This document shows positions 41,101 to 49,429 of a stretch of 64,000 bases of DNA, piece by piece. Position 1 is the stretch's first letter. Every line of letters starts with the position of its first letter. Source of the DNA: an uncultured Bryobacterales bacterium (GTDB taxonomy: Bacteria > Acidobacteriota > Terriglobia > Bryobacterales > UBA6623); the NCBI GenBank assembly GCA_951813065.1, contig CATOTH010000002.1, positions 930,001-994,000 on the forward strand, written 5' to 3'. Under the pieces are notes generated by a model. It ran no database searches. It was given only the letters and a program-made list of their open reading frames with translations, and was not told where the DNA came from. The position numbers and the translations under genes were made by a program.

Positions 41101-41552
41101 TCAATGCACTGGCGTCTCTGCGTACTGGACTGCCGTCGACGCCCACCGCTTCGAACGGTTCACTCAACAGCCAAGGTTCGGGCCAGTACGCGGACTGTCT
41201 GGCAGCTCCCATCAAGCTCGGTTCTCCAGACGGTTGGTGGGATCCGTCGACGTTTGCCGACCCGGCCGTAGCGGGCGACACGCCACGCTTTGGAACCTGC
41301 GGCTCGAACGTGCTGCGTGGCCCGGGCCTGATCAATGTGGACATGGGCATCTTTCGGAAGTTTCAACCCACCGAGCGCCTCAGCGTGCAGTTCCGCGCCG
41401 AGGCGTTCAACGTGTCGAATACTCCGCACTTCTCTAACCCGAATTCGACTGTCACCAGCAGTGGCTTCGGAATCGTGGGGGGGACGGCGAACACGGGCCG
41501 GGATGGCAACGACCAACGGTTCTTCCGTCTCGGACTGCGCATCGCGTTCTAG
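38190..41552 (+). CDS. Oar-like TonB-dependent outer-membrane receptor
   Basis: This 1120-residue protein is the complete counterpart of the partial receptor at 1-1736. A signal peptide (TVLTGGIAALAMIALVMF) is followed by a carboxypeptidase-regulatory domain (LVGNVSDGTGAVIPGAEIT, ASGAYSFSTVATGTYRVEV) and a plug (RNYQMLLQTVPGFSPP, YTVNGAAENSNNVRIDGAS, SSFDAEQGLAGGAAINLQIK). The large barrel closes with FFRLGLRIAF, ending in Phe. Oar-like receptors are strongly expanded in Acidobacteria; ligands are unknown. The start at 38190 is fixed by AAAGGAGA 8 nt upstream. A TACACT box lies at 38061-38066, giving a leader of about 120 nt. Confidence 0.9.
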   Translation: MRLRTVLTGGIAALAMIALVMFSGGERLSAQILYGTLVGNVSDGTGAVIPGAEITITNEGTGATREGSSNASGAYSFSTVATGTYRVEVRSDGFSTSTTTSVPVAVNDVTRIDVALQIGEVTEVIEVIATAAQLQTDRAEVRTEVGTETLQNVPVPLGRNYQMLLQTVPGFSPPANAHSVPANPTRAVRYTVNGAAENSNNVRIDGASSYNPNLTHMSGINPALESIEVVNVVTSSFDAEQGLAGGAAINLQIKSGTNDMHGSGFWYHNNEAMQAYPYFSDRDAPKPKFEYNQAGGTIGGPIKRNKAFFFVSYERTSENSNPTRFIKVPTAAMRQGDFSGSPLPVFDPLSAAIGSEGERTAFANNLIPESRISRASRILADNSDWSLPDRPGIGSLGLNRNKLAGIDYTFVRHQIDSKANFNLSDKWTMFARLSFFHYKQWNPAAFGGLSGISVHPTNFRTDNGFGPTYSGTISATYVATPSLVFDAYFGSTLVDSNAFAGNLDSKIGLDVLGIPGTNGDGVPGEAGSFYGGMPRMRFDSGFGNLGYQATSPFIGHDYLHQIVVNGNWTTGNHEVRFGTDSFLTHINQEVANFPGGDAPAGGFRFRDDTTGRTGTGVNDYNTIASFMLGLPRDAARNFLNVPQLQTRSSQYAAYIRDRWQIRPDLTLTYGTRWEYFPMPVRPTRGVERFDIDENIMLVCGIGSVPKNCGLPQSKTRFAPRVGIAWRVTDTFVVRTGYGMTNDPFNLGRDLRGNLPTQFSQRLPFPNSRSYATTLEQGFPAIPPIPTDDRIQMPLNANVATVDENYNRGYIQSWNFTLEKQFGDWIGTASYVATRSTRQSSRIEANWGEIGEGNAGRVLRQRYGRTANTLFWGTLGTPKYDSLQVKLVRRSRSGHHFNLAYTWAHSRGYTSESSTAQPRVRHPDYYWKNYGPTNRDLRHNLVITNSYELPFGTGKSFAQSGPAAAILGGWTINALASLRTGLPSTPTASNGSLNSQGSGQYADCLAAPIKLGSPDGWWDPSTFADPAVAGDTPRFGTCGSNVLRGPGLINVDMGIFRKFQPTERLSVQFRAEAFNVSNTPHFSNPNSTVTSSGFGIVGGTANTGRDGNDQRFFRLGLRIAF

Positions 41553-41726
41553 CTAGAGTCCCGGGGCGGCGTGGCGAAAGTCCCGCCGCTCCGGAAAGGT
41601 TCTTGCAAGCAGGACCGCCGATTCGACGGCGACCTTGCCGATTCCGGAAAGTCCAGCAATTGGATATCCGCGTCGAATCCAGGCGACTAGGCGACCGTTC
41701 GGATTCTCTATCTGATCCCGTCCCAT
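41553..41726 (-). CDS. Possible small protein of 57 residues
   Basis: A short minus-strand frame begins at an ATG (41726) preceded by TGGAGATCC, a fair ribosome-binding site, and ends beside the receptor stop. Its product (MGRDQIENPNGRLVAWIRR and on) has no signal or motif I recognise and no clear codon bias. It is the only coding candidate in the 238 bp between the receptor and sulfatase 2. Confidence 0.2.
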   Translation of the reverse strand: MGRDQIENPNGRLVAWIRRGYPIAGLSGIGKVAVESAVLLARTFPERRDFRHAAPGL

Positions 41727-41790
41727 GGATCTCCAGCGGTGTCCAGCGGCGCCCGGGGCAGGTGATACACTCTTCCGCATCGAAAGCTCC

Positions 41791-43248
41791 ATGAGACGGC
41801 ATCTCCTCCTTGCTCTGCTGCTTGTATTGCCCGTGGCTGCCTCGGCCCAGGGCCCAGAGCGACCGAACTTCATCGTGCTCTTCGCCGACGATCAGGGCTG
41901 GGGCGATCTTGGCGTCTACGGCCATCCCGATATCCGCACACCCCATATCGATCGGATGGCTGCGGAGGGTATCCGGTTCACGAGCTTCTACGCCGCTCCC
42001 TTCTGCGGCCCGTCGAGGGCTGCGTTGATGACGGGCTCCTATCCACCTCGCGCCAGCTTGGCTTTCAACCACGGCCCCAAGGCGTCGACCGGCATCCATC
42101 CCGGCGAGGTCACGGTCGCCGAACTGCTCCAGGCGAGAGGCTACGCCACGCGGATGATCGGCAAGTGGCACCTCGGCGACGCGCCGGAGTTCCTGCCGCA
42201 CCGCCACGGGTTCGACAGCTGGTTCGGCATTCCCTTCTCCAACGACATGTGGCGCTATCATCCGGTGATGCCGATTCGCATGCCCGAAGACGAACGGATG
42301 ATCTCGGCCCGCGAGCGCGCCGACATGACAGGATTTGCAGGCCAAGGTAGCTACTACGACCTTGAGAGGGGGCAGGGATTCCCGCATCCGCTGCCGCTGA
42401 TGCGCGATGACGAGGTCATCGAGACCGATTCGGACCAACGGAAACTGACCACGCTGTACACCGAACTTGCCCAGGACTTCATCCGCGAGAACGTCGACAG
42501 GCCGTTCTTCCTGTACCTGCCGCACGCCATGCCGCATGTCCCGCTGTTCGTTTCGAACGAGCGCTGGGGCAAGTCGCTGCGGGGACGCTACGGCGACGTG
42601 ATCGAGGAGCTGGACTGGTCCGTCGGGCGGATCCTCGGGACGCTTCGGGATCTGGGCATTGATCGCAACACGTTGGTCGTGTACACATCGGACAACGGAC
42701 CCTGGCTGCAGTACGGGATCGACGCCGGTTCGGCCGGTCCGCTCAAGCTGGGGAAGGGCACGACGTGGGAGGGCGGCATGCGCGTCCCCGGGGTGTTCTG
42801 GATGCCTGGCTCGATTCCCGCCGGGCGCGTCACTTCCGAAGTTGCGGCCAACATGGACCTGCTACCCACATTCGCCCGCCTGGCCGAAGCCGAGCTACCG
42901 TCTGACCGGGTGCTGGACGGCCGCGACCTGTGGCCTCTGCTGACAGGGGAGTCCGACCAGTCGCCGCACGAGTACTTCTATTTCTTCGCCGGGTCCGGCC
43001 CGGGCTCGCCGCCCCGCCTGCAGGGGATCCGCAAGGGCCGTCACAAACTCAGGCTTCGCCCTGGGCCCGACGGGGAACTCATCGCCGACCAGCTCTTCGA
43101 TCTGCTTGCCGACGCGGGCGAGAAGTTCGATATCAGCGAACGCCACGAGCAGCTTGTTGAGGAGTTGGTAGGACAAGGACGGGCATTCGTCGCCGAGCTC
43201 CGCGCCGCAACCCGCCCGCTGGGCGATAGTCGTGTGAGCCTGCCATAA
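41791..43248 (+). CDS. Secreted sulfatase 2 (arylsulfatase A-like)
   Basis: This 485-residue type I sulfatase is related to sulfatase 1 but clearly not a recent copy. Signal peptide: LLLALLLVLPVAASA. Metal Asp33/Asp34 lie in LFADDQGWGDLG; the formylglycine motif is CGPSR (Cys72) in APFCGPSRAALMTG. GKWHLGDAPEFLPHRHGFD, IPFSNDM and YTSDNGPW are family blocks. It hydrolyses sulfate esters outside the cytosol, probably on sulfated polysaccharides taken up with the adjacent receptor. A TACACT box (41766-41771) lies 19 nt upstream of the ATG. An in-frame ATG at 41725 lacks a signal and is rejected. Confidence 0.94.
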   Translation: MRRHLLLALLLVLPVAASAQGPERPNFIVLFADDQGWGDLGVYGHPDIRTPHIDRMAAEGIRFTSFYAAPFCGPSRAALMTGSYPPRASLAFNHGPKASTGIHPGEVTVAELLQARGYATRMIGKWHLGDAPEFLPHRHGFDSWFGIPFSNDMWRYHPVMPIRMPEDERMISARERADMTGFAGQGSYYDLERGQGFPHPLPLMRDDEVIETDSDQRKLTTLYTELAQDFIRENVDRPFFLYLPHAMPHVPLFVSNERWGKSLRGRYGDVIEELDWSVGRILGTLRDLGIDRNTLVVYTSDNGPWLQYGIDAGSAGPLKLGKGTTWEGGMRVPGVFWMPGSIPAGRVTSEVAANMDLLPTFARLAEAELPSDRVLDGRDLWPLLTGESDQSPHEYFYFFAGSGPGSPPRLQGIRKGRHKLRLRPGPDGELIADQLFDLLADAGEKFDISERHEQLVEELVGQGRAFVAELRAATRPLGDSRVSLP

Positions 43249-43252
43249 GGAG

Positions 43253-45142
43253 ATGCAGGAAGAAGCACGACGCGGCTGGGACTCGTCATTTGGCGAGTTC
43301 AGCGAGGTGGAGAAGTCTCAGGTGCTGACCGCACTGAGGTCCAGTTATCCGGACTCGACTTCGTCTGAGGACCAATCCTGGACGGTCAATATTCCCCTAC
43401 TTCAGAAGGAAGTACGACAGTCCATGCAAGTGGACCAGTCGATCAGGACGTGCACGGCCGTCCTCGAATACCAACTGCCGATGGAACTGCGCCGACCGGA
43501 TGCTGTTTTGCTGGTTCGTGGCGCTGTCGTGATTCTTGAGCTCAAGGGAGAGGTCGACGCAAACGACGCGGCGATCGACCAGGCTCATGCATACGCCAGG
43601 GATCTGAGGAACTACCACCGAAGCTGTCATGACCGGGATGTGACTCCGGTCGTTGTGCCCACGCGCATGCTCGGTTTGCAACGGTTGGAGCGCAATGTAC
43701 ATGTCTGTCCGGTTGATCAGCTGGACGAGCTGATCAACGATTTCGACTCCCAGGACGGTGACCCTATCAACGCGACAGAGTTTCTCTCCGCCAAAGCCTA
43801 CAAGCCTCTGCCGTCGTTGGTCACGGCAGCGCGCAAACTCTTCTTGGAGAAGCGGCCGCCTCAATTGTGGAGGTCAATCGCCAACACCGACGATGCCGTG
43901 CGTGCGGTGCAAGGGATCATCCAAGAAGCCCGTGCGACGCGCAGCCGCAGGTTGGTGCTGCTGACGGGCGTTCCCGGGGCAGGCAAGACTCTGGTCGGGC
44001 TGCGGGTCGCTCACGCTCCCAATACCAGCCCAGCGGAAGTGGATGGAGGCCCGCCGGGCGCCATTTTTCTATCCGGCAATGGCCCACTGGTGGAGGTCTT
44101 GCAGTATGTGCTGGAGAGCAAAGCGTTCGTTCGCCCAGTGAAGGCCTACGTAAACCGCCACAAGGATCGACCTTCCCTGGTTCCCAATGAGAACGTCGTG
44201 ATCTTTGATGAAGCGCAAAGAGCCCATGACGCAGACCGCGTGAGCGAGGTTCATCGAGCAAAGGGCCGCCTATCCGAACCTGAACTGCTGATCGAGTTCG
44301 CCGAGCGACGCCCCGACTGGGCAGTTGTCGTCGGACTCATCGGCGGCGGCCAGGAGATCCACGTCGGAGAGGAGGGTGGTATCGGCCTGTGGGTACAAGC
44401 TCTCAGGGAAAGCTCGGAACCTGAGTCTTGGCACGTTCACGGGCCTCGAACGATGCGAGAAGCATTCGACGGGTTGAGTTTTTCGGTGGAGCAGGCGCTC
44501 AATCTCGAACAGACCATCCGTTCGCACATGGCGACGGAATTGCACGAATACGTCGGTAGGCTCATGAATCCCAGGCCGGATGCGGCAGCGAGCGTGCTAC
44601 CCATAGCCCAGCGTCTAGAGCGAGAGGGGCACGATCTACGGATCACGCGCAGACTGGACCTAGCGAAGGCGTATCTCGAGGGAAGGTACGCTGATCATCC
44701 CGAGGCCCGGTTCGGACTTGTGGCATCGAGCAGGGACAAGGACTTGGAACCTGCCTTCGGTATTCCCAATGGCTGGAACGCGACGAAGCAGGTCAAGTAC
44801 GGTCCTTGGTACAACGATCCGGAGGAACACGGCGAGGGCCGCTCCTGCCGACACCTGAATACCTGCGTCACGGAGTTCGGTGCGCAAGGCCTTGAGCTGG
44901 ATGCAGTCTTGCTGGCTTGGGGAACTGATTTCGTCCTGAGGAATGGAAGTTGGTCCAACGCACGTGCTCGTGGCTACAGGGCCCCTGGGCCTGTCAACCC
45001 CTGGCAACTGCGTGCCAATGCGTATCGCGTCCTCCTCACCCGGGGTCGCGATGCCCATGTCGTGTTCGTTCCGGAACTGAGCTGCCTGGACGAGACCTAT
45101 TCGTACCTCGTGGCCTCTGGATTTCGACCGCTGAAGGCCTGA
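43253..45142 (+). CDS. PD-(D/E)XK nuclease-like / DUF2075 (Schlafen group 3-type) helicase fusion
   Basis: This is a 629-residue cytosolic protein. Residues 1-165 look like a PD-(D/E)XK nuclease: Asp83 in RRPDAVLLV, Glu96-x-Lys98 in VILELKGE, and Gln110 in a following helix (IDQAHAYARDL). From about 205 comes a DUF2075 P-loop helicase: Walker A GVPGAGKT (239-246), Walker B VVIFDEAQRA (316-325), motif III-like VVVGLIGGGQEIHVGE, QTIRSH, EFGAQGLELDAVLLAWG and motif VI-like NAYRVLLTRGRDA. The combination suggests ATP-driven nucleic-acid cleavage or remodelling, as in defence or repair. It starts 5 bp after sulfatase 2, with AAGGAG abutting the ATG. No methylase or partner gene is adjacent. Function unproven. 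Confidence 0.8.
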   Translation: MQEEARRGWDSSFGEFSEVEKSQVLTALRSSYPDSTSSEDQSWTVNIPLLQKEVRQSMQVDQSIRTCTAVLEYQLPMELRRPDAVLLVRGAVVILELKGEVDANDAAIDQAHAYARDLRNYHRSCHDRDVTPVVVPTRMLGLQRLERNVHVCPVDQLDELINDFDSQDGDPINATEFLSAKAYKPLPSLVTAARKLFLEKRPPQLWRSIANTDDAVRAVQGIIQEARATRSRRLVLLTGVPGAGKTLVGLRVAHAPNTSPAEVDGGPPGAIFLSGNGPLVEVLQYVLESKAFVRPVKAYVNRHKDRPSLVPNENVVIFDEAQRAHDADRVSEVHRAKGRLSEPELLIEFAERRPDWAVVVGLIGGGQEIHVGEEGGIGLWVQALRESSEPESWHVHGPRTMREAFDGLSFSVEQALNLEQTIRSHMATELHEYVGRLMNPRPDAAASVLPIAQRLEREGHDLRITRRLDLAKAYLEGRYADHPEARFGLVASSRDKDLEPAFGIPNGWNATKQVKYGPWYNDPEEHGEGRSCRHLNTCVTEFGAQGLELDAVLLAWGTDFVLRNGSWSNARARGYRAPGPVNPWQLRANAYRVLLTRGRDAHVVFVPELSCLDETYSYLVASGFRPLKA

Positions 45143-45207
45143 TCGGCCGAACAGGCTGAGCCCAGCGGATCGAGCAACCCTGACGGCGGGGTGGAGCTTC
45201 TCGCCGG

Positions 45208-46488
45208 TCAGAGGGCGGGGACTTCGAAGAGGACCCCCGCGAATAGCAGCCAAGCAACCAGCAGCGTCCAGAAGATGTTGACGCCTTGGGCGAGCAGGAA
45301 CGCGATCGCCGGACGCCCTTCGTCCATTGAAACGAGATCGCGGAAGCGGGTCTCGAGACCGATGCAGACGAATGCCAGGGCGAACCACCAGGTGCGCAGG
45401 CCCTTCATCAGTCCTTTCGTCGAATCAACGAATTCCGGGCTCAACGCAAATGAGAAGAGCACCGAGGCGGCGATGAATCCGAGGACAAACTTGGGAAACC
45501 GCTCCCAGATTATCGAGGCCGATGGTTTCTCGCCGGTTGTCGAGCCCTGCCGAAATGTCCACCAGATCGAGAGGGCAAACGCGGCCAGCCCCAGCATCGC
45601 ATTCTGTGAGAACTTGACGATCACGGCCGCGTTCATGGCGGATTCGCCGACGATTTCGCCGGCGGCAACCACCGCGCCTGACGTGTCGATCGTGCCGCCG
45701 AGCCAGGCGCCTCCGACGATCGGCGAGATCTCGAATTCAGCGATGACCCAGGGCATGACGATCATCATGGGAATCGCCACGATCAGCACGAGCGAAGTGA
45801 CATAGGAGAGCTTCTTGCGGTCCCCCTGGACCGCTCCGCAGGCCGCGATTGCCGCCGAGACGCCGCAGATCGACACGGCCGTGGCCAACATCGCCGAGAA
45901 CTCGTCGTCGACCCGCAGCTTCTTGGCGATCCAGAAGCACACGTACCAGATCACCAGGATGACGAAAAACGCCTGGGCCACGCCCAGCATCCCCGCCTGC
46001 AGGATCTCGCCGATGAGAATGTTCGAGCCAAGCAGGACCAAGCCGGTCTTGATGTAGTACTCGGTGCGCACCGCGCCCTGCATCCACCGGGGAACCCTGA
46101 GCACGTTCGAGATGAACAGCCCGAGCACCAGTCCGGTGATGACGTAGGTCAGGCCCCAGGTCTTCATGCCGGCCTGACCCGCGATGAACTGGGACAGCCA
46201 TGCGAGCAGGAAGACCGCCGGGAACCCGATGACAAATGTCCGGACGCTGGCACCCATCAACCGGATGCCGCCGATCGCCACGACCAGGAAGAGCGCGCCC
46301 AGGACGGCGCTGGCCGCAAGGTTGTCGGGGGCGAACACCGCTCCGAGCGAGTCTGCTGTCCAGGAAAAGCTCGGAAGCGCAGGCTGTACTCCGGCCAAGG
46401 CCAGCAAGATGAGCGCGAATCCCAGCCAGCAGGCTACCCAGTCCTCCGACCTAAGCGTGCTGGCGGGATGAGCGGGGGAGTTCGACAT
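45208..46488 (-). CDS. YeiH-type putative sulfate exporter family transporter
   Basis: This 426-residue inner-membrane protein has about eleven hydrophobic segments and the YeiH/PSE family text GVSAAIAACGAVQGDRKKL, GGAWLGGTIDTSGAVVAAGE and the C-terminal FALAFVCIGLETRFRDL. The family is annotated as putative sulfate exporters; direct evidence is thin. It begins 12 bp after the symporter gene, so it is the last gene of a DUF485-symporter-YeiH operon. With two sulfatases in the window, export of inorganic sulfate is a plausible role. Confidence 0.88.
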   Translation of the reverse strand: MSNSPAHPASTLRSEDWVACWLGFALILLALAGVQPALPSFSWTADSLGAVFAPDNLAASAVLGALFLVVAIGGIRLMGASVRTFVIGFPAVFLLAWLSQFIAGQAGMKTWGLTYVITGLVLGLFISNVLRVPRWMQGAVRTEYYIKTGLVLLGSNILIGEILQAGMLGVAQAFFVILVIWYVCFWIAKKLRVDDEFSAMLATAVSICGVSAAIAACGAVQGDRKKLSYVTSLVLIVAIPMMIVMPWVIAEFEISPIVGGAWLGGTIDTSGAVVAAGEIVGESAMNAAVIVKFSQNAMLGLAAFALSIWWTFRQGSTTGEKPSASIIWERFPKFVLGFIAASVLFSFALSPEFVDSTKGLMKGLRTWWFALAFVCIGLETRFRDLVSMDEGRPAIAFLLAQGVNIFWTLLVAWLLFAGVLFEVPAL

Positions 46489-46500
46489 GGCTGCAGGCTG

Positions 46501-48099
46501 TCAGGTAGCCTTTTCCGCCCCGAGTCCGGTATTGGCCCGGACGCTAAGCTCGACGTACTTCGCATCCGCGGACGGCTCGTCCGAGAAAATCGATCCCAGG
46601 TAGGCCGCCAGGAAGCCGAGCGGGATGCTGACGATGCCTGGATTCTTGAGCGGGTACCACGTCGATGCCTGGATCATCCGGCGGGCACCCTCGGCGACTT
46701 CCGGCCCGTCGATGCCCATGAAGCTGGGGCTCACGAGAATCAGTCCGACCGACGACACGAGACCGGCTGCCAGTCCCCAGACCGCGCCGCGCGTGGTGAA
46801 TCGTCTCCAATACAGCGAGAAGACGATCACGGGCAGGTTAGCCGACGCGGCGACTGCGAACGCGAGTCCCACGAGAAACGCCACGTTGGCATTGGGTCCC
46901 AGTCCGATCGCTATCAAGATTGACAGCGCGCCGACAACGAATGCCGTCCACCGCGCCACACGCACCTCCTCGCCCGGCTTCCGCTCCTTGCCGTGGTGCA
47001 GCACGTTGGAATAGAAATCGTGGGCAAATGACGTTGAGGCACTGATAGTTAGGCCGGCCACGACGGCCAGGATCGTCGCAAAGGCAACGGCAGAAATGAA
47101 TGCGAAAAACACGTCCCCGGCCAGGGCCTGAGCCAGCAACGGGGCGCTCATGTTCGTGCCACCGTTAGCCGTAATTGTGTCGGCCCCGACGATCGTTGCC
47201 GCCCCGAAGCCTAGGAACGTCGTCATGATGTAGAACGCGCCGATCAGCAGCATCGCCCAAAACACGCTGACGCGCGCTGTCTTGCCGTCCGGGACCGTGT
47301 AGAACCGGATCAAGATATGCGGCAGGCCCGCCGTGCCGAAAATCAGCGCCATGCCGAGCGAAATCAGGTCCAGCGCGCCGTAGGGTGGCTTGAAGTAGAG
47401 GCCTGGCTCCATGAAGTTCTGGGTTACCGTCGCCCCGTTGGACTGGAAGGAGACGCTCGCCGCGGCATCGAAGAGCGCGCCGAGGTCAAACCGGAAGTGC
47501 GCGAGGACGAGCGTGCTGAGCAGGAAAGTGCCGCTCATGAGCAGGACGGCCTTGACGATCTGGACCCAGGTGGTCGCCAGCATGCCGCCGAACACGACGT
47601 ACACGATCATCAGGATTCCGACCCCGGTGACGGCCTCTGCATAGCCGATTCCCGAATCCGACAGAAGGAGGCTCACCAGGGCGCCCGCGCCGACCATCTG
47701 GGCAATCATGTAGAACGTCGAGACTGTCAGCGTGCTGATCGACGCCCAGGCGCGAACGGGCCGCGCCCTGAGCCGGTACGCGAGGACGTCGGCCATGGTG
47801 TACTTCCCGGTGTTGCGCAACGGTTCTGCCACGAGCAGCAGGACGGTGAGGTATGCCACGAGGAAGCCCACCGAGTACATGAAGCCGTCGTAGCCGTAGA
47901 AGGCGATCAGGCCCGCGATACCGAGGAACGAGGCTGCGCTCATGTAGTCTCCCGAGATGGCAAGTCCGTTCTGCCAGCCCGTGATGCGCCGTCCCGCGGC
48001 GAAGTACGCGCTCTCGCCGGAAGACCTTCCAGCGGCCCAATAGGTGATTCCAAGCGTCGCTACGACGAACGCCAGGAACATGACGAGCGGCAAGGACAT
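46501..48099 (-). CDS. SSS-family cation/acetate-type symporter (ActP-like)
   Basis: This 532-residue sodium:solute symporter has about 13 membrane helices. ActP-like features are ESAYFAAGRRITGWQNGLAI split over TM1, GDYMSAASFLGIAG, GLPHILIRFYTVPDGKTARV and the cytosolic HHGKERKPGEE loop. The start at 48099 follows GGGAGG at 9 nt; longer frames overlap the DUF485 gene. Pairing with DUF485 directly upstream (1 bp apart) is the same as yjcH-actP, supporting monocarboxylate (acetate, glycolate or pyruvate) uptake. Glycolate would match the glcE and glyoxylate genes here, but that is inference. Confidence 0.9.
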   Translation of the reverse strand: MSLPLVMFLAFVVATLGITYWAAGRSSGESAYFAAGRRITGWQNGLAISGDYMSAASFLGIAGLIAFYGYDGFMYSVGFLVAYLTVLLLVAEPLRNTGKYTMADVLAYRLRARPVRAWASISTLTVSTFYMIAQMVGAGALVSLLLSDSGIGYAEAVTGVGILMIVYVVFGGMLATTWVQIVKAVLLMSGTFLLSTLVLAHFRFDLGALFDAAASVSFQSNGATVTQNFMEPGLYFKPPYGALDLISLGMALIFGTAGLPHILIRFYTVPDGKTARVSVFWAMLLIGAFYIMTTFLGFGAATIVGADTITANGGTNMSAPLLAQALAGDVFFAFISAVAFATILAVVAGLTISASTSFAHDFYSNVLHHGKERKPGEEVRVARWTAFVVGALSILIAIGLGPNANVAFLVGLAFAVAASANLPVIVFSLYWRRFTTRGAVWGLAAGLVSSVGLILVSPSFMGIDGPEVAEGARRMIQASTWYPLKNPGIVSIPLGFLAAYLGSIFSDEPSADAKYVELSVRANTGLGAEKAT

Positions 48100-48100
48100 T

Positions 48101-48424
48101 TCACTTGCCTCCCTGGCTTGCCTGTGCCGCCTCGGAGACATCCGAGAGGATTCTCGCCGTCGTCCGATCGAAGCGGTCGGCGTAGCGCATGTAGAGGTAC
48201 GCAATCGCCCACGCCATCAGGAATTGCGAGAACGCGTAGGCGTACGCCAGGGTCACGTTGCCCCAAAGCCGCCGTGACATCAGGTCCGGCCAATACCCCA
48301 CGAGCACCGGCAAGGCGAAGTAGTAGACCACGAAAAACACGGTCATCACTACGACGGCGCGCGTCTTCTGGCCGATCATCCGGCGGTAGTCGGGAGATTG
48401 ATAGATCGGGTCCCAATGATTCAT
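48101..48424 (-). CDS. DUF485 membrane protein (YjcH-like)
   Basis: This 107-residue protein has two membrane helices (TRAVVVMTVFFVVYYFALPV and LAYAYAFSQFLMAWAIAYLY) and the DUF485 flanks YQSPDYRRMIGQK and MRYADRFDR. It accompanies ActP-type symporters; its role is unresolved. The start at 48424 is chosen because MNHWDPIYQSPDY is typical. A TATTCT box lies about 15 nt upstream, and a longer frame from 48643 has no family support. Confidence 0.9.
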   Translation of the reverse strand: MNHWDPIYQSPDYRRMIGQKTRAVVVMTVFFVVYYFALPVLVGYWPDLMSRRLWGNVTLAYAYAFSQFLMAWAIAYLYMRYADRFDRTTARILSDVSEAAQASQGGK

Positions 48425-48524
48425 AGCGGAGGACTCAACAGAATACACCCTAGTCGGGCGCCGTTTTGCGGCGATATGGCCCTGACGGCTGATTTCGGGC
48501 ACCTCGCGGCGGAAAACGTCGGCT

Positions 48525-49409
48525 CTAGCCTTGCAGTGTCCTGGTATCCGGAGACGTGCCTGCATGCGATCGCAGGCTGATTTCGAAATCCATTGCTTCG
48601 GTCGACGCGGCGCCACGGTACGTGCCGGTTGTCGGGGCGGCAAGCCGGGGGTCGACCGAGGCGGCCACAGCGATGTGCCTGTCCGAGACCGCCAGTCCTT
48701 GCGATGGGTCGTAGCCGCGCCAGCCTCCGCCGGGGAGAAAGACCTCGGCCCACGCGTGCATGTGGTTCACGTCGGTTCGCGCGCTGTGTTCCGTGTATCC
48801 GCTCACGAATCGCGCAGCGATTCCCACCGCCCGGCAGCATTCCGCGAAAAGCACCGCGAGGTCTCGGCAGGCAACCCGGCGCGCCTTCAGGGTCTTGCTT
48901 GGCGGCAGCGGACCCCCATGTACTCGCACGACCGTCTTGTAGTTTCGGTAGATCGCTTCGTTCAGGCAGGCCAGGAACTGGAGCGTCCGCCCGCGGGTCC
49001 GCTCGACGATGGGCCGGACGAAGCCGGACGCCGCGTCCGAGCCCGGCTCGCATCGCGCTAGGGCGCCTGCAAGGCTCTGCTGCAAGTCGCCTGGATACTT
49101 GGCCGGGAGGCGCATCGCGCCGTCCCCGACCACCATGTAGTCGAATGGATCCTCTCGCAGCGTCTCGACCTCGAATGCGATGCGGATGGCCAGCTCCTGC
49201 GTCAGGTCCGAGAACCACGCCTGCGCGATGTCGTTGCCTTCCGCATCGACGGCTTCGCTCAGCAACACGGGCTCAGGTTCGATCTCGATCCGGAAGCTCG
49301 TCAGACGCTGCCATGGGTCGGAACGAGGCCGCATGCGGATCGCGTGAGGCTCCAAATAGACGGGCTCGCTGTACCGGAACCGGGTCGTGTGGCTTGCAAT
49401 GAAGCGCAT
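48525..49409 (-). CDS. Transglutaminase-like cysteine peptidase
   Basis: This 294-residue protein has the N-terminal beta domain typical of bacterial transglutaminase-like proteins (MRFIASHTTRFRYSEPVYLE) and then the papain-like core. The triad is visible as Cys181 in RRVACRDLAVLFAECC, His218 in VNHMHAWAEVFLP and Asp234 in GYDPSQG. It could be an amidase, peptidase or amide transferase. It is the last gene of the operon, 20 bp after the Anbu gene, and is expected to act on the product of the ATP-grasp enzyme. Confidence 0.92.
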   Translation of the reverse strand: MRFIASHTTRFRYSEPVYLEPHAIRMRPRSDPWQRLTSFRIEIEPEPVLLSEAVDAEGNDIAQAWFSDLTQELAIRIAFEVETLREDPFDYMVVGDGAMRLPAKYPGDLQQSLAGALARCEPGSDAASGFVRPIVERTRGRTLQFLACLNEAIYRNYKTVVRVHGGPLPPSKTLKARRVACRDLAVLFAECCRAVGIAARFVSGYTEHSARTDVNHMHAWAEVFLPGGGWRGYDPSQGLAVSDRHIAVAASVDPRLAAPTTGTYRGAASTEAMDFEISLRSHAGTSPDTRTLQG

Positions 49410-49429
49410 ATCCCTTGCCAAGGCTCGCG

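Noticed and set aside
41452-42537. 361-codon minus-strand frame over sulfatase 2
   Set aside because: Antisense to catalytic blocks of the sulfatase and rich in Arg/His, as expected for a shadow.
43253-45142. Idea of a full restriction or defence island
   Set aside because: Neighbouring genes are a sulfatase and transporters; no methylase, toxin, integrase or tRNA is nearby, so only a single-gene candidate is proposed.
47317-48426. 369-codon plus-strand frame over the symporter and DUF485 genes
   Set aside because: The minus-strand genes have clear membrane helices and family motifs; the frame has none.
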